Positions 35,068 to 46,479 of a stretch of DNA of 64,000 nucleotides are shown piece by piece. This DNA comes from Vibrio sp. 99-8-1. GTDB lineage: Bacteria > Pseudomonadota > Gammaproteobacteria > Enterobacterales > Vibrionaceae. Below the pieces are notes generated by a model. The model was not told the DNA's origin. It made no database searches and worked only from the letters and a program-made list of their open reading frames with translations. Positions within the stretch are counted from its first letter, which is position 1. The number at the start of each line of letters is the position of its first letter. Where the stretch lies: the NCBI RefSeq assembly GCF_013114595.1, contig NZ_VTXE01000028.1:1-64000 (forward strand), written 5' to 3'. Both the position numbers and the translations under genes were made by a program.

Positions 35068-36276
35068 ATGTATCATCCTGTTTCGGCTTATATTGGATTG
35101 CGTTACTTACGAGGACGCTCTGGTGATAGATTTAGTCGTTTTGTTTCTTTAATGTCGACAGCGGGAATCACCATCGGTGTTCTTTCTTTAGTCACAGTTC
35201 TATCGGTCATGAATGGTTTTGAAGCTCAGCTAAAAGGGCGAATTTTAGGTGTGTTACCTCAGGCCGTAGTTCAGCAAGCTGAACAAAAAACCGAATTGAC
35301 CTCATCTCCTCCTGCCTTCTTGGCGGAGCTACCCTACGTGACCAAAGTTGCTCCTGTGGTTAGGAGTGAGGTGGTAATACAAAGCCCTGCGCAATTGTCT
35401 GCGGGAATATTGTTAGGTATTCAACCTCTAGATGATGATGTTATCGCGGATCGTCTTATTGGTGGTTCGATTTCTGATTTGCAAGCAGGAGAGTATCGGA
35501 TTTTTCTCGGCCATACTTTAGCTCGAAGTTTAAAAGTCTCCATGGGGGATAAAGTTAGGTTGATGGTCACCAGCGCGAGTCAATATACGCCGTTAGGTCG
35601 TATACCTAGTCAGAGAAACTTCACCGTTGCAGGCATTTTTAATACCGGATCAGATGTTGATGCCCAATTGATTATTGGTCATATCCAAGATATTGGTCGA
35701 TTAATGAAATTTAACAGTAAAACCGTATCGGGGTGGCGGCTCTATTTTGATGACCCATTTGTGGTATCGACCCTTGCAGAACATACTCTGCCAGAGGGGT
35801 GGCACTGGAGTGACTGGCGTGAACAGCGTGGTGAGCTATTTCAAGCGGTTCGCATGGAAAAGAATATGATGGGATTGATGCTAGGGCTGATTGTTGCCGT
35901 GGCGGCGTTTAATATTATATCAGCACTGATTATGGTGGTGATGGAAAAGCAGTCTGAAGTGGCGATTCTGAAGACCCAAGGATTGAAGCAGAATCAGGTA
36001 TTGGCTATTTTTATGATTCAAGGTGCCAGTAGCGGCATCATTGGTGCCTTAGTTGGTGGTGTGCTTGGCGTATTGTTGGCATCGAACCTCAATGGCTTAC
36101 TACAGTCAATGGGAGTTGCGCTATTTGCCATGGGAGGAGAACTTCCTGTCGTCATTGACCCTGTTCAAATTTTGTTTGTTATTTTATTGGCGATATTGCT
36201 CAGCTTATTTGCCACCCTGTTTCCTTCTTACCGCGCATCGTCGGTGCATCCTGCTGAGGCTTTAAGATATGAGTGA
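35068..36276 (+). CDS. lolC: LolC, lipoprotein-releasing ABC permease
   Basis: A 402-residue inner-membrane subunit of the LolCDE complex that extracts outer-membrane lipoproteins. The first helix and the conserved start [17 protein letters not shown] match E. coli LolC; ATG 35068 is therefore preferred over the frame-upstream GTG at 35053. A large periplasmic domain (about 50-265) is followed by three helices and the MacB/FtsX-like motif [13 protein letters not shown]. The stop overlaps lolD by eight bases. A good ribosome site is not visible. Confidence 0.94.
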   Translation: MYHPVSAYIGLRYLRGRSGDRFSRFVSLMSTAGITIGVLSLVTVLSVMNGFEAQLKGRILGVLPQAVVQQAEQKTELTSSPPAFLAELPYVTKVAPVVRSEVVIQSPAQLSAGILLGIQPLDDDVIADRLIGGSISDLQAGEYRIFLGHTLARSLKVSMGDKVRLMVTSASQYTPLGRIPSQRNFTVAGIFNTGSDVDAQLIIGHIQDIGRLMKFNSKTVSGWRLYFDDPFVVSTLAEHTLPEGWHWSDWREQRGELFQAVRMEKNMMGLMLGLIVAVAAFNIISALIMVVMEKQSEVAILKTQGLKQNQVLAIFMIQGASSGIIGALVGGVLGVLLASNLNGLLQSMGVALFAMGGELPVVIDPVQILFVILLAILLSLFATLFPSYRASSVHPAEALRYE

Positions 36277-36997
36277 TTTTTTACAATGCCGTTCAATATG
36301 TAAAACCTATCGTGAAGGTTCAATGGATACGGAAGTGCTTAAAGGGGTTAGCTTCTCCATTGATAAAGGGGAGCTGGTTGCGATTATTGGCACGTCGGGT
36401 TCAGGTAAAAGTACCTTGCTACATATTCTTGGGGCACTGGACCATGCAACAGAAGGGGATGTGTCGTTTTTAGGGCAGCAGTTGCATGCCTTATCTGCCA
36501 ATAAACAAGCAAAGATCCGCAATAAGCATTTAGGCTTTGTGTATCAGTTCCATCACTTGCTTGCTGATTTTTCAGCGGTAGAAAATGTCGCTATGCCTCT
36601 ACTTATCGGGGGAGAGAATGCGAGCCTTGCTAAGAAAAAAGCGACAGAGATGCTTGATAGAGTTGGTTTATCTCATCGCTTGTCACATAGACCTTCAGAG
36701 CTTTCTGGTGGCGAACGTCAACGAGTGGCGATTGCAAGGGCGGTGGTAAATAACCCTGATCTAGTCCTTGCAGATGAACCAACAGGTAATTTAGACCATA
36801 AAACAGCATTAGCCATTTATGATTTGATGAGAGCATTGAACGAAGAGTTTGGTACCGCTTTCTTAGTCGTGACTCACGATGGTGAATTAGCGGGGAAAAT
36901 GGATCGTCAGTTGCATATGCAAGATGGCCTACTTGTTGCGAAAAATCCGCCTGTATCAACAGATGAACTTGGCTTAACCGACGATAAGGAGGATTAA
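36269..36997 (+). CDS. lolD: LolD, lipoprotein-releasing ABC ATPase
   Basis: A 242-residue ATPase of LolCDE. Walker A is [10 protein letters not shown], signature [14 protein letters not shown], Walker [13 protein letters not shown] with the MacB/LolD-type NLD ending, and the switch histidine in VTHD. It overlaps lolC and ends one base before lolE. Confidence 0.96.
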   Translation: MSDFLQCRSICKTYREGSMDTEVLKGVSFSIDKGELVAIIGTSGSGKSTLLHILGALDHATEGDVSFLGQQLHALSANKQAKIRNKHLGFVYQFHHLLADFSAVENVAMPLLIGGENASLAKKKATEMLDRVGLSHRLSHRPSELSGGERQRVAIARAVVNNPDLVLADEPTGNLDHKTALAIYDLMRALNEEFGTAFLVVTHDGELAGKMDRQLHMQDGLLVAKNPPVSTDELGLTDDKED

Positions 36998-36998
36998 G

Positions 36999-38246
36999 GT
37001 GTTTTCATCGCTCTCTTTTCTTATCGGACGTCGCTTTAGTGGCGCAAAACAGAGAAATAAATTAGTTTCATTTATCTCAATTTCTTCCACCATTGGTATC
37101 ACTGTTGGTGTAGCGGTGATCATTATTGGCTTATCTGCGATGAACGGTTTTGAACGAGAGTTACAAAACCGAGTGTTATCTGTGATTCCTCATGGTGAGT
37201 TTGAAGGTGTTAAAGGTGGTATAGAGAACTGGCAACAGCTAGCTTCCACTGCCGAACAGCACAGCAATGTGGTTGCTGCTGCACCGTATGTTCGCTTTAC
37301 CGCGCTAGCGGAAAAGGGACAAAAGATCAAAGCGCTTGAAGTTAGGGGAATTGACCCACAAAAGGAGATGTCGGTTTCAAACCTTAACCGCTATATTGAC
37401 GAAGATGTGTGGCAAAACTTTAAAGCTGGGCAACAACAGATCATCTTAGGAAAAGGTATCGCAGATAACTTAGGCTTAAAGGTAGGGGATTACGTGACTT
37501 TATTGATTCCTGTTGCCGGCAGTTCAGTGACTAAGGTTCAAGCTCCAAAGCGACAACGAGTAAAAGTGAGTGGTTTGTTGAGTCTAGGAGGACAAATTGA
37601 TCACTCATTGGCCCTTATTCCGTTACAAGATGCCCAGCAATATAGTCGTCTAGATAACAAAGTAACAGGGGTGTCTGTCAAAACGGATGATGTTTTTAAT
37701 GCGCCGCTTATCGTTAGGCAAATCGGCAGTAACTTATCTGTGTATGTCTATTTAAAGAGTTGGAAGCAGAAATACGGCTTTTTGTATCGAGACATACAGT
37801 TAGTTAGAACAATCATGTATTTAGTGATGGTTCTGGTGATAGGGGTCGCCTGTTTCAACATTGTCTCTACGCTTATGATGGCGGTAAAAGATCGTGCGGC
37901 AGAAATCGCTATTTTACGGACCATGGGTGCCAGCGATGGTTTGATAAAGCGCGTGTTTATCTGGCTTGGGGTTCTTTCTGGTGTCTTGGGGAGTATTGTG
38001 GGAACAGTAATAGGTGTCGCGGTGGCTGCCAACCTGACGACATTAATATCGCTTCTGGAACGAGCGATTGGACACCAGTTTTTGTCGGGAGATATCTATT
38101 TTGTTGACTTTTTACCCTCCCAGGTGAATCTATCTGATGCCGTTATCGTCTCTTCTACAGCGATTATTCTTAGCTTGTTAGCGACTTGGTATCCTGCCAA
38201 AAAAGCCAGTCAGATGAATCCTGCATCAGTATTGAGTGCAAAATAA
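36999..38246 (+). CDS. lolE: LolE, lipoprotein-releasing ABC permease
   Basis: A 415-residue inner-membrane partner of LolC that binds the lipoprotein substrate. The N-terminus SLSFLIGRRFSGAKQRNKLVSF, first helix, periplasmic domain (about 50-270) and the terminal three helices with KDRAAEIAILRTMGAS are all typical. Start is GTG with a strong AAGGAGG six bases ahead. Its length matches E. coli LolE (414). Confidence 0.95.
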   Translation: MFSSLSFLIGRRFSGAKQRNKLVSFISISSTIGITVGVAVIIIGLSAMNGFERELQNRVLSVIPHGEFEGVKGGIENWQQLASTAEQHSNVVAAAPYVRFTALAEKGQKIKALEVRGIDPQKEMSVSNLNRYIDEDVWQNFKAGQQQIILGKGIADNLGLKVGDYVTLLIPVAGSSVTKVQAPKRQRVKVSGLLSLGGQIDHSLALIPLQDAQQYSRLDNKVTGVSVKTDDVFNAPLIVRQIGSNLSVYVYLKSWKQKYGFLYRDIQLVRTIMYLVMVLVIGVACFNIVSTLMMAVKDRAAEIAILRTMGASDGLIKRVFIWLGVLSGVLGSIVGTVIGVAVAANLTTLISLLERAIGHQFLSGDIYFVDFLPSQVNLSDAVIVSSTAIILSLLATWYPAKKASQMNPASVLSAK

Positions 38247-38320
38247 CCTCAGTTTTCGCGGAGAATGTTTGTATTAATCGTTTTCCGAGAGAGATCTTAT
38301 AACCGCGATACTAGCTCTGT

Positions 38321-38343
38321 CATTGCAGCGTCTTGCTGCAATG
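38321..38343. other. Perfect hairpin between lolE and DUF2062 gene
   Basis: CATTGCAGC-GTCTT-GCTGCAATG, 9-bp arms, in the 144-bp gap between converging genes. No T-run on either side, so a factor-dependent end or processing hairpin is more likely than an intrinsic terminator. Confidence 0.5.
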
Positions 38344-38390
38344 CAAGCTGAAATTCAGACATTCACTTCCAAATAGCCGTTACAAAAACG

Positions 38391-38900
38391 CTATCTTGAT
38401 TTACGTTGCTGCCAGCTTCTGACGACTGAATAACGCCATAAACCTCGAATACCAAAATAGCCAATCGAAGCGCAGACGACGCCGCAAACTAAGCAGCCTA
38501 GTAAGAATGGAGGCCCAATAGTACTCATTTGATTGACAATAAAGTCCCAAGATACTTCGAAATGAAAATGTTGAGAAGGGGTGCGAAGTATGACGGCTCC
38601 TACCTTATAACAAAAGTAGAACATGATAGGCATGGTGATGGGGTTACTGACCCAAACAAGTGCAACAGCAAGAGGAAGATTCACACCCAGCGCGATTGCC
38701 ATCCCAGCAGACATGATCATCTGACTTGGTAGGGGAACAAAAGCCATAAACAGACCAAGAGCGAAAGCTCCGGAAGCTGAGCGACGATTTAGACACCATA
38801 GATTTGGGTTATAAAGCAAATTACCAAATATTCTAAGTGCCTTTTGACGCTTGATGACTTCATGATCTGGCATGAAACGCTGTATTAACTTCTTTGGCAT
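38391..38900 (-). CDS. DUF2062 membrane protein
   Basis: A 169-residue inner-membrane protein with the DUF2062 core (SASGAFALGLFMAFVPLPSQM, WVSNPITMPIMFYFCYKVG) and three to four helices. It converges on lolE and its start codon lies eight bases from the comEC start on the other strand, so its promoter must lie inside comEC. Function unknown. Confidence 0.88.
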   Translation of the reverse strand: MPKKLIQRFMPDHEVIKRQKALRIFGNLLYNPNLWCLNRRSASGAFALGLFMAFVPLPSQMIMSAGMAIALGVNLPLAVALVWVSNPITMPIMFYFCYKVGAVILRTPSQHFHFEVSWDFIVNQMSTIGPPFLLGCLVCGVVCASIGYFGIRGLWRYSVVRSWQQRKSR

Positions 38901-38908
38901 TGGGAAAA

Positions 38909-41179
38909 ATGACTCTCTATTTTAACTACTGCAATCTCGTTATATTTACTGTTACCGCGTTCATCGCTTTATATGTTGGAATTCCTCCTGACTGGCGATG
39001 GTGGCTGGTTATCACGCTTATTCTCTTTGGCAGTATACGCATTCCTTCCCTGAGATGCTGCTATCCACTGTTACTCGCACTTGGGGTGATCTTATTCAAT
39101 AATTATCTTTTTCAGAAAAAAATCGAAAATCTCTTCCAAGAAGGGGAAGATATTATCATAAATGCTCGTGTTGAAAGCTTTTTTGATCAAATAACTTACG
39201 GATATAAAAGTTTAATTAAAATATATGCCATAAACGGAAAGCAACTTCCGCTGTTATTTAGACCTCGTATACAATTCGTTTACCCGCAGAGTACACCACT
39301 TCGACTTGGTGAACACTGGAAACTCAAGGTTAAACTAACAGAGGTAAACGGAAGGTTAAATGAGGCAGGTTTTGATCAAGAAAAATACTTCCTAAGCCAA
39401 AACTGGCAAGCAAAAGGTGCGCTGCAGGCGTCAGCTGAAAACCATTTGTTAAAGCCATCGAACTCATATCGTCTCGTATTACATCAACGAATGCAGCAGC
39501 AGTCCCAGTTGTTACCTCAGCGAGCGATTTTAACCGCACTAAGTTTTGGTGACCGTTCTCAGATAAGCGATTCCCAATGGTTACAGCTTAAAAATAGCGG
39601 GTTAATTCATCTAGTGGCTATTTCGGGATTGCATATTGGTATGGCTTTCGTTTTTGGGTGGAAGTTAGGTGTTGCGATTCGCTGGGTATGTCCTCAGGGT
39701 TATTGGCTACCATTAGGCTGCGCAATGGTGTTGGCGTTAAGCTACTCGTGGTTAGCGGGGTTTAGTTTGCCGACGGTTAGAGCGCTACTTATGTGCTCTA
39801 TATTGGCATTTTTCCACTTGCAACGTCTGCACTATAGCCAATGGTTTATCTTTCTGTTGACCTTGAATCTTCTGCTTGTTTTTGACCCATTGTCGCTATT
39901 GTCTATGAGCTTTTGGATGTCTTTCTCTGCGGTATTTGTTATTTATCTGATTTTAAGACTGCCATATGTCAATCAACAGTACGGATTCAATAAGTGGTTG
40001 AGGATTCAGTTGATCCTCTCTCTGGCAATGTTGCCTTTTACCATTCTGTTTTTTGATGGTATTAGCTTAATGGCACCCTTGTATAACCTTTGGTGCATTC
40101 CTTGGTTTACTTTCGTATTGATTCCATTGTTGTTTCTCTGCCTTTTTCTAACCATGATTTGCCCTGAAATATCCTCCGTTTTCTGGAATTTACTAGACGA
40201 CTTATTAACGCCTGTAATGTTTAGTCTCCAATATGCAACATCGAGCTGGCTGACATTTCCCTGTGGTGTTGGGGTGAATTTACTGTTTATCGCTTTGTTA
40301 TTTATTGTTCGCGGATTGCTAGGAAAGAAGCTGCATAACCTATTAGTTTTATCTAGCGTGAGTCTGGTTATGTTGAGTGGCAAAAATAGCGTTGATCACT
40401 CAGCCGTTCAGCCTTGGCAAGTGAGCATCCTTGATGTTGGACATGGGCTGGCAGTGATGATCACCAGTGGCGATAAAGTTGCTTTATATGATACGGGTAA
40501 TCGGTGGGGGCAGGGCAGTATTGCTCAATCAGTGATTATTCCGGTTCTTATGAAGCGAGGCCATACAGAGATTGATACTCTGATATTAAGTCATCTGGAT
40601 TCAGATCATGCGGCTGGCAAATCCATTGTAGAGCAGCAACTAAAACCGCAACATAAATATGCTAGTCAGTTGATGGCTGAATATCAGCCTTGCATTCAAG
40701 GTGTAACTTGGCAGTGGCAGCAGTTACAGTTTGCCGTGTTATGGCCGCCTAAACAGGTAATCAGAGCCTATAATCCTCACTCTTGCGTGATTAAAATTAG
40801 TGACGGGATCTCTTCTGTTTTATTAACGGGGGATATCACCACCATCAGTGAGTGGCTGTTGGTTCGTCAACCTGAACAGTTGCAAGCAGATGTCCTTTTG
40901 GTTCCCCATCACGGCAGTAACAGTTCCTCTTCCATGGCTTTTATTAACGCGGTATCGCCATCTGTTGCCATTGCTTCTGTGGCAAAGAATAATCAATGGC
41001 ATTTGCCAAGTAGCGAAGTTAAAGCGCGCTATAGCCAAAACGGAACAAAATGGTTTGATACCGGCCAGTCCGGACAAATAAATATTGATTTTGATAACAC
41101 AGGTTGGGTTTTATCGGAAATGCGAGCATCACAATCACTGGCTTGGTATAGGCAGATGCTTCGGAAGGGAGTAGAATAG
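38909..41179 (+). CDS. comEC: ComEC/Rec2 DNA-uptake channel
   Basis: A 756-residue inner-membrane protein that carries single-stranded DNA into the cytoplasm during natural transformation. An OB-like periplasmic region (about 60-200) and a competence domain with multiple helices (LVAISGLHIGMAF) precede a C-terminal metallo-beta-lactamase-like domain with LDVGHGLAVM, YDTG, LSHLDSDHAAG, VLLTGD and PHHGSNSS. The motifs for metal binding are intact, which fits an active nuclease domain. ATG 38909 is preferred over TTG 38894. It leads into msbA-lpxK as in other Vibrio. Confidence 0.92.
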   Translation: MTLYFNYCNLVIFTVTAFIALYVGIPPDWRWWLVITLILFGSIRIPSLRCCYPLLLALGVILFNNYLFQKKIENLFQEGEDIIINARVESFFDQITYGYKSLIKIYAINGKQLPLLFRPRIQFVYPQSTPLRLGEHWKLKVKLTEVNGRLNEAGFDQEKYFLSQNWQAKGALQASAENHLLKPSNSYRLVLHQRMQQQSQLLPQRAILTALSFGDRSQISDSQWLQLKNSGLIHLVAISGLHIGMAFVFGWKLGVAIRWVCPQGYWLPLGCAMVLALSYSWLAGFSLPTVRALLMCSILAFFHLQRLHYSQWFIFLLTLNLLLVFDPLSLLSMSFWMSFSAVFVIYLILRLPYVNQQYGFNKWLRIQLILSLAMLPFTILFFDGISLMAPLYNLWCIPWFTFVLIPLLFLCLFLTMICPEISSVFWNLLDDLLTPVMFSLQYATSSWLTFPCGVGVNLLFIALLFIVRGLLGKKLHNLLVLSSVSLVMLSGKNSVDHSAVQPWQVSILDVGHGLAVMITSGDKVALYDTGNRWGQGSIAQSVIIPVLMKRGHTEIDTLILSHLDSDHAAGKSIVEQQLKPQHKYASQLMAEYQPCIQGVTWQWQQLQFAVLWPPKQVIRAYNPHSCVIKISDGISSVLLTGDITTISEWLLVRQPEQLQADVLLVPHHGSNSSSSMAFINAVSPSVAIASVAKNNQWHLPSSEVKARYSQNGTKWFDTGQSGQINIDFDNTGWVLSEMRASQSLAWYRQMLRKGVE

Positions 41180-41212
41180 ACAGATTATTGTCCCAAAAAT
41201 CAATGCACTTCT

Positions 41213-42961
41213 ATGTCCGAACTACAAGATGAGACCACGCTAGCGACGTTTAAACGTTTGTGGACCTACATCCGAGACTATAAATCAGGTCTTATTGCTG
41301 CGGTTATCGCATTAATTGTTAATGCTGTTTCTGATACCTACATGATCTCTCTGCTGAAACCTTTACTTGATGAAGGTTTTGGTGACGTTGAAAGCGATTT
41401 TCTAAAGATTCTTCCTATTATTATATTTGTCGCCATGATGGTGAGAGGGGCGAGTGGTTTTGTCTCTACCTACTGTCTTTCATGGGTCTCGGGCAATGTG
41501 GTCATGCGAATGAGAAGAGCACTGTTCGACCACTTTATGCACATGCCTGTCAGCTTTTTTGATAAAGAATCTACAGGGGCATTACTGTCTCGTATTACTT
41601 ATGATTCTGAACAAGTTTCTGCCGCAACGAGCCGGGCATTGGTGAGCATTGTTCGTGAAGGGGCGAGTATTGCAGGTTTGCTGGTATTGATGTTTTGGAA
41701 TAGCTGGCAGTTATCATTGGTGCTGTTAATTATCGCCCCAGTGGTGGCTATTGCTATTGGTGTCGTATCGAAACGATTTAGAAAAATTTCTAAAAGCATC
41801 CAAACGGCAATGGGAGTGGTAACGACTTCATCAGAGCAGATGCTTAAAGGCCATAAAGTGGTGCTGAGTTATGGTGGTCAAGATGTTGAGCGTTCGCGAT
41901 TTGATACCGTGAGTAATAAGATGCGTCAGCAATCGATGAAGCTGGTTGCTGCTCAAGCGATGGCGAACCCAATTATTCAACTGATCGCTTCTATTGCATT
42001 GGTTGTTGTGCTCTACCTTGCCAGTATCGATGAAATTAAAAATACCCTCACTCCCGGAACCTTTGGTGTGGTGTTCTCTGCTATGTTTGGTTTAATGCGT
42101 CCGTTAAAAGCATTGACCAATGTAACCTCAGATTTCCAACGAGGAATGGCCGCAAGCCAGACGCTATTTGCGCTGATGGATCTTGAAACAGAAAAAGATA
42201 CAGGAACATATAAAACAGACAAAGCTGAAGGGTTAGTGAGTGTTGAGGATGTGACATTTACCTATTACGGCAGTGAAAAACCGGCGTTGAAAAAAGTAAC
42301 TTTCGATATTCCTGTTGGAAAAACCGTCGCTCTGGTAGGGCGATCCGGTTCAGGTAAGAGTACCATCGCCAACCTATTTACCCGATTTTATGATGTGGAT
42401 TCGGGAACCATTAGCCTTGATGGTAAGAACATCCGAGAGTTTGAATTGACAAATTTACGTAGCCACTTCGCGTTAGTTTCGCAAAACGTACATCTGTTTA
42501 ATGACACTATCGCCAATAATATTTCATATGCAGCAACGGAAAAATACAGCCGAGAGCAGATAGTAAAGGCGGCTGAGTTGGCTCATGCCACTGAATTTAT
42601 TAATGAAATGGAAGATGGTTTTGATACCATTATTGGCGAGAATGGCGCTAGCCTTTCTGGTGGACAAAGACAGAGAATCGCTATTGCTAGAGCACTGTTA
42701 AGAGATGCATCGGTACTGATTTTAGACGAAGCGACATCGGCGTTGGATACTGAATCAGAAAAAGCGATTCAATCTGCTTTAGCCGAATTGCAAAAAGATA
42801 AAACAGCGCTGGTTATTGCTCACCGTCTCTCAACGATTGAACAGGCGGATGAAATATTGGTTATTGACGACGGTGAAGTGATAGAACGTGGTGCACATAA
42901 AGAGTTGATTGAAAATGATGGTGCCTATGCTCAGCTTTACCGAATTCAGTTTGGTGAATAG
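41213..42961 (+). CDS. msbA: MsbA, lipid A/core flippase
   Basis: A 582-residue ABC half-transporter that flips core-lipid A across the inner membrane. Six helices (about 20-320) are followed by the ATPase with [11 protein letters not shown]-loop [25 protein letters not shown] and [11 protein letters not shown]. Its length equals E. coli MsbA. It lies 33 bp after comEC and five bases before lpxK. Confidence 0.97.
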   Translation: MSELQDETTLATFKRLWTYIRDYKSGLIAAVIALIVNAVSDTYMISLLKPLLDEGFGDVESDFLKILPIIIFVAMMVRGASGFVSTYCLSWVSGNVVMRMRRALFDHFMHMPVSFFDKESTGALLSRITYDSEQVSAATSRALVSIVREGASIAGLLVLMFWNSWQLSLVLLIIAPVVAIAIGVVSKRFRKISKSIQTAMGVVTTSSEQMLKGHKVVLSYGGQDVERSRFDTVSNKMRQQSMKLVAAQAMANPIIQLIASIALVVVLYLASIDEIKNTLTPGTFGVVFSAMFGLMRPLKALTNVTSDFQRGMAASQTLFALMDLETEKDTGTYKTDKAEGLVSVEDVTFTYYGSEKPALKKVTFDIPVGKTVALVGRSGSGKSTIANLFTRFYDVDSGTISLDGKNIREFELTNLRSHFALVSQNVHLFNDTIANNISYAATEKYSREQIVKAAELAHATEFINEMEDGFDTIIGENGASLSGGQRQRIAIARALLRDASVLILDEATSALDTESEKAIQSALAELQKDKTALVIAHRLSTIEQADEILVIDDGEVIERGAHKELIENDGAYAQLYRIQFGE

Positions 42962-42966
42962 ACACT

Positions 42967-43974
42967 ATGGTAGAAAAGATATGGTTTGAGAATCATTTTC
43001 TATCTCGGCTATTGTGGCCTCTATTATGGCCATTAAGTCAGATTTTTAGACGCATTAGTCTCTATCGACGTAAGCAGTTTTTGCTTAATAGCGATCACGC
43101 TTTTCGCGCTGATGTTCCTGTGGTGGTGGTGGGTAACATTACCGCCGGGGGGAATGGAAAAACACCCGTCGTGATATGGTTAGTCGAGCAGTTGCAAAAG
43201 CAGGGGCTCAAGCCGGGTGTTGTTTCTAGGGGTTATGGAGCCAAAGCCGACCAGTATCCGTTGGTTGTTGACGCGTCAACTTCGACCAAAGCTTGCGGCG
43301 ATGAACCAAAGCTTATTTTTGAAAGAACCAAAGCACCAGTAGCGGTTGACCCAAAGCGAGCGAATGCAGTCAAAGCGTTAGTAGCGCAAGGTGTTGACAT
43401 TATTATTACTGATGATGGCTTGCAACATTATGCACTGGATAGAGACATAGAGTTGATTGTGGTTGATGGTGCAAGACGGTTTGGTAATCAAGCTTACATT
43501 CCTTTAGGGCCACTTCGAGAAGGTACAGAACGGTTAGCCAGCGTTGATTTTGTTATTACCAATGGCGGCACAGCAGAGACGGGCGAAATGCCAATGTCTT
43601 TGCAACCGGGTTTAGCGGTTAATTTGGTGACAGGAGAAAAGATCTCAGTAACTGAGTTAGAGAAGTTAGTGGCATTTGCAGCAATTGGTCATCCTCCTCG
43701 TTTCTTTAATACCTTAAACTCGATGGGCGCCGAGCTGATAAAATCACAGGGATTTCCTGATCACAAAGATGTTGAGCTTGCTGAAATCGAAGCTTTAGAA
43801 AGAATTGGAAAACATGTCATCATGACAGAAAAAGATGCTGTTAAGTGTGTTGGTTTTGCAAAGCGAAATTGGTGGTATCTACCGGTTTCCGCTTGTTTTA
43901 CTGACGCAGACCAACAGCAAATCATTAAAAAAATATTAGATGTTAGGAAAGAGTATGGATCACCGTCTACTTGA
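42967..43974 (+). CDS. lpxK: Tetraacyldisaccharide 4'-kinase
   Basis: A 335-residue membrane-associated kinase that makes lipid IVA from tetraacyldisaccharide-1-phosphate. The N-terminal helix region and the Walker [16 protein letters not shown] (about 56-70) are typical, with TDDGLQH and the DGARRFGN block. The end overlaps ycaR by 20 bases. Confidence 0.96.
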   Translation: MVEKIWFENHFLSRLLWPLLWPLSQIFRRISLYRRKQFLLNSDHAFRADVPVVVVGNITAGGNGKTPVVIWLVEQLQKQGLKPGVVSRGYGAKADQYPLVVDASTSTKACGDEPKLIFERTKAPVAVDPKRANAVKALVAQGVDIIITDDGLQHYALDRDIELIVVDGARRFGNQAYIPLGPLREGTERLASVDFVITNGGTAETGEMPMSLQPGLAVNLVTGEKISVTELEKLVAFAAIGHPPRFFNTLNSMGAELIKSQGFPDHKDVELAEIEALERIGKHVIMTEKDAVKCVGFAKRNWWYLPVSACFTDADQQQIIKKILDVRKEYGSPST

Positions 43975-44134
43975 GATTGTTGCCTGTCCTGTCTGCAAAG
44001 GCAAATTAACCTTTGATGCTGAGAATCAAGAACTGATCTGTAAATTGGATCGACTGGCTTACCCTATTAAAGAGGGGATTCCTGTGCTGCTTGAGTTTGA
44101 AGCGCGTTCAATCAACATGAATGAGGCTCGATAA
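43955..44134 (+). CDS. ycaR: Trm112-family small protein YcaR
   Basis: A 59-residue Trm112-like protein ([37 protein letters not shown]). A CxxC pair is present at 14-17; the second is reduced to a single Cys. ATG 43955, preceded by AGGA, matches the E. coli homologue (60 residues), so the longer frame from 43940 is not used. It overlaps lpxK by 20 bases and kdsB by one (ATAATG). Confidence 0.93.
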   Translation: MDHRLLEIVACPVCKGKLTFDAENQELICKLDRLAYPIKEGIPVLLEFEARSINMNEAR

Positions 44135-44886
44135 TGTCATTTACAGTGGTCATTCCTGCACGATATCAATCGTCTCGTTTACCGGGTAAACCGTTAGCGG
44201 ATATTGGTGGAAAACCGATGATCCAATGGGTTTATGAACAGTCGGTAAAGTCGGGAGCTCAACAGGTAATTATTGCCACTGATGATAAACGCGTAGAGCA
44301 GGCCGCCCTGTTGTTTGGTGCGACGGTTTGTATGACCTCTTCTGCTCATGAATCTGGAACAGAGCGATTGGCAGAAGTGATTGAAAAAATGCAGATTGAT
44401 CGTCAGCACATTATCGTTAATGTTCAAGGTGACGAGCCGCTTATACCTCCCGCTATTATTAAGCAAGTCGCAGATAACTTAGCCAGTAGTGATGCGCCAA
44501 TGTCTACCCTTGCGGTTGAAATTGAACATCAATCTGAGGTGTTTAATCCAAATGCCGTTAAAGTGGTGACAGACAAAGAGGGCTATGCGTTGTACTTCAG
44601 TCGTGCTTCTATCCCTTGGGACAGAGATAATTTTGCTACTGAAAACAAAAAAGTCGCGCAACCACTATTAAGGCATATCGGAATCTATGCTTATCGCGCT
44701 GGTTTTATAAATACCTACATTAATTGGCAACCAACCGCTTTAGAGAAAATCGAATGCTTAGAGCAGTTGAGAGTGCTTTGGCATGGTGAAAAAATCCATG
44801 TTGATGTGGCTCTAGAGTCTCCTGCGGCAGGAGTCGATACTCCTGAAGATCTTGAGGCGGTAAGAGAGATTGTCGCCAAGTTATAG
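44134..44886 (+). CDS. kdsB: CMP-KDO synthetase
   Basis: A 250-residue cytidylyltransferase that activates KDO for lipopolysaccharide inner core. N-terminal [35 protein letters not shown] and [13 protein letters not shown] are the family blocks. It shares one base with ycaR and ends the lipid A run; a strong terminator follows. Confidence 0.96.
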   Translation: MSFTVVIPARYQSSRLPGKPLADIGGKPMIQWVYEQSVKSGAQQVIIATDDKRVEQAALLFGATVCMTSSAHESGTERLAEVIEKMQIDRQHIIVNVQGDEPLIPPAIIKQVADNLASSDAPMSTLAVEIEHQSEVFNPNAVKVVTDKEGYALYFSRASIPWDRDNFATENKKVAQPLLRHIGIYAYRAGFINTYINWQPTALEKIECLEQLRVLWHGEKIHVDVALESPAAGVDTPEDLEAVREIVAKL

Positions 44887-44891
44887 AAAAG

Positions 44892-44924
44892 AAAGGGCTA
44901 ACCTATGTTAGCCCTTTCTTTTTG
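44892..44924 (+). terminator. Intrinsic terminator of kdsB
   Basis: AAAGGGCTAAC / GTTAGCCCTTT around CTAT, then CTTTTTT. It is placed between converging kdsB and the SpoVR-family gene and could serve both. Confidence 0.9.
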
Positions 44925-44950
44925 TCGGTCTATACGTGGTGACTTTTATC

Positions 44951-46468
44951 TTACGCAGATTCACCTCTAGCGGGACAGGCGCTTAAAATATTTCGCCGTC
45001 CGGTCTCTGTTAGCTCTTCTAGGACCACATCAAAGCCCCATAAACGGTACAAGTGCTTCATGACCTCTTCGTGTCCATCGGAGAGTGGGATTCTGTCATG
45101 CGGGACATATTGAAGTATCAATGAACGGTCGCCACGTACATCAACATTCCACACTTGAATGTTAGGTTCTAAGTTACTCAGGTTGTATTGAGCCGCCAGT
45201 TTTTCTCTGATAAGTCGATAGCCGGGATCATCATGAATATGGCTGACTTCAATAAAGTTTTTACGGTCATCATCGAGAACTGAAAACAGCTTGAAATCAC
45301 GTATTACTTTCGGTGATAGATACTGACTAATAAAACTTTCATCTTTAAAATTATGCATAGCGAAATGGACGGCATCTAGCCAATCGCTTCCTGCAAGGTC
45401 GGGAAACCACTCTTTATCCTCATCTGTTGGTTCTTCACAAATCCTACGTATATCTTGAAACATAGCAAAGCCAAGCGCATAAGGATTGATACCACCGTAG
45501 TAAGGGCTGTTGTAGGCGGGCTGCGCCACAACATTGGTATGACTGTGTAGAAATTCTAAAATAAATTTGTCACTAACGACGCCTTCATCATAGAGATGAT
45601 TGAGTATGGTGTAGTGCCAGAAGGTAGCCCAGCCCTCGTTCATTACTTGAGTCTGTTTTTGTGGGTAAAAATATTGGCTGACTTTACGTACTACACGAAC
45701 AATTTCACGTTGCCACGGTTCCAGTAGTGGTGCGTGCTTTTCTATAAAGTAGAGCAGGTTTTCCTGTGGCTCGGTGGGAAATCGTATCTGTTCCTGTTCC
45801 GATTTCTCCTGAGATTTAGGTACCGTTCTCCATAGATCATTGACTTGAGATTGTAAGTACTCCTCACGCTCTTCCTGTCGTATTTTCTCCTCTGCGATGG
45901 ATATTTTTTCTGGGCGTTTATAACGATCGACACCAAAGTTCATTAGAGCGTGACAAGAATCGAGGATGTTTTCTACCTGTTCTATGCCATGCTTTTCTTC
46001 GCAATCGCTTATGTAGTTTCGAGCAAAGAGTAAGTAATCAATAATGGAACTGGCATCTGTCCACGTTTGGAATAGGTAATTACCTTTAAAGAATGAGTTG
46101 TGCCCATAACAAGCGTGAGCCATGACTAACGCTTGCATTGTGACGCTATTCTCTTCCATTAAGTAAGCGATACAGGGATCAGAGTTAATGACGATTTCGT
46201 AGGCAAGCCCCATCTGCCCATGTTTATAATTCTGCTCAGTCTGAATGAATTTTTTACCAAATGACCAGTGGTGATAGTTAATGGGCATCCCGACGCTGGA
46301 ATACGCATCCATCATCTGTTCAGAGGTGATCACCTCTATCTGATTAGGGTAGGTATCCAGCCTATAATGTTTGGCCACACGTTTTATTTCTACGTGGTAA
46401 TCCTCTAATAGGCTAAATGTCCAGTCGGGCCCGTCAGATAATGTTTTGTTGTTTTTCTTTTTCGCCAT
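44951..46468 (-). CDS. ycgB: SpoVR-family protein YcgB
   Basis: A 505-residue SpoVR-like protein (IEVITSEQMMDAYSSVGMPINYHHWSFGKKF, LMEENSVTMQALVMAHACYGHNSFFK). It ends the yeaG-yeaH-ycgB stress operon, with 11 bases after yeaH. Length matches E. coli YcgB (510). The molecular function is unknown; a role with the YeaG kinase in starvation is inferred from context. Confidence 0.93.
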   Translation of the reverse strand: MAKKKNNKTLSDGPDWTFSLLEDYHVEIKRVAKHYRLDTYPNQIEVITSEQMMDAYSSVGMPINYHHWSFGKKFIQTEQNYKHGQMGLAYEIVINSDPCIAYLMEENSVTMQALVMAHACYGHNSFFKGNYLFQTWTDASSIIDYLLFARNYISDCEEKHGIEQVENILDSCHALMNFGVDRYKRPEKISIAEEKIRQEEREEYLQSQVNDLWRTVPKSQEKSEQEQIRFPTEPQENLLYFIEKHAPLLEPWQREIVRVVRKVSQYFYPQKQTQVMNEGWATFWHYTILNHLYDEGVVSDKFILEFLHSHTNVVAQPAYNSPYYGGINPYALGFAMFQDIRRICEEPTDEDKEWFPDLAGSDWLDAVHFAMHNFKDESFISQYLSPKVIRDFKLFSVLDDDRKNFIEVSHIHDDPGYRLIREKLAAQYNLSNLEPNIQVWNVDVRGDRSLILQYVPHDRIPLSDGHEEVMKHLYRLWGFDVVLEELTETGRRNILSACPARGESA

Positions 46469-46479
46469 GTCGCTCCTCC

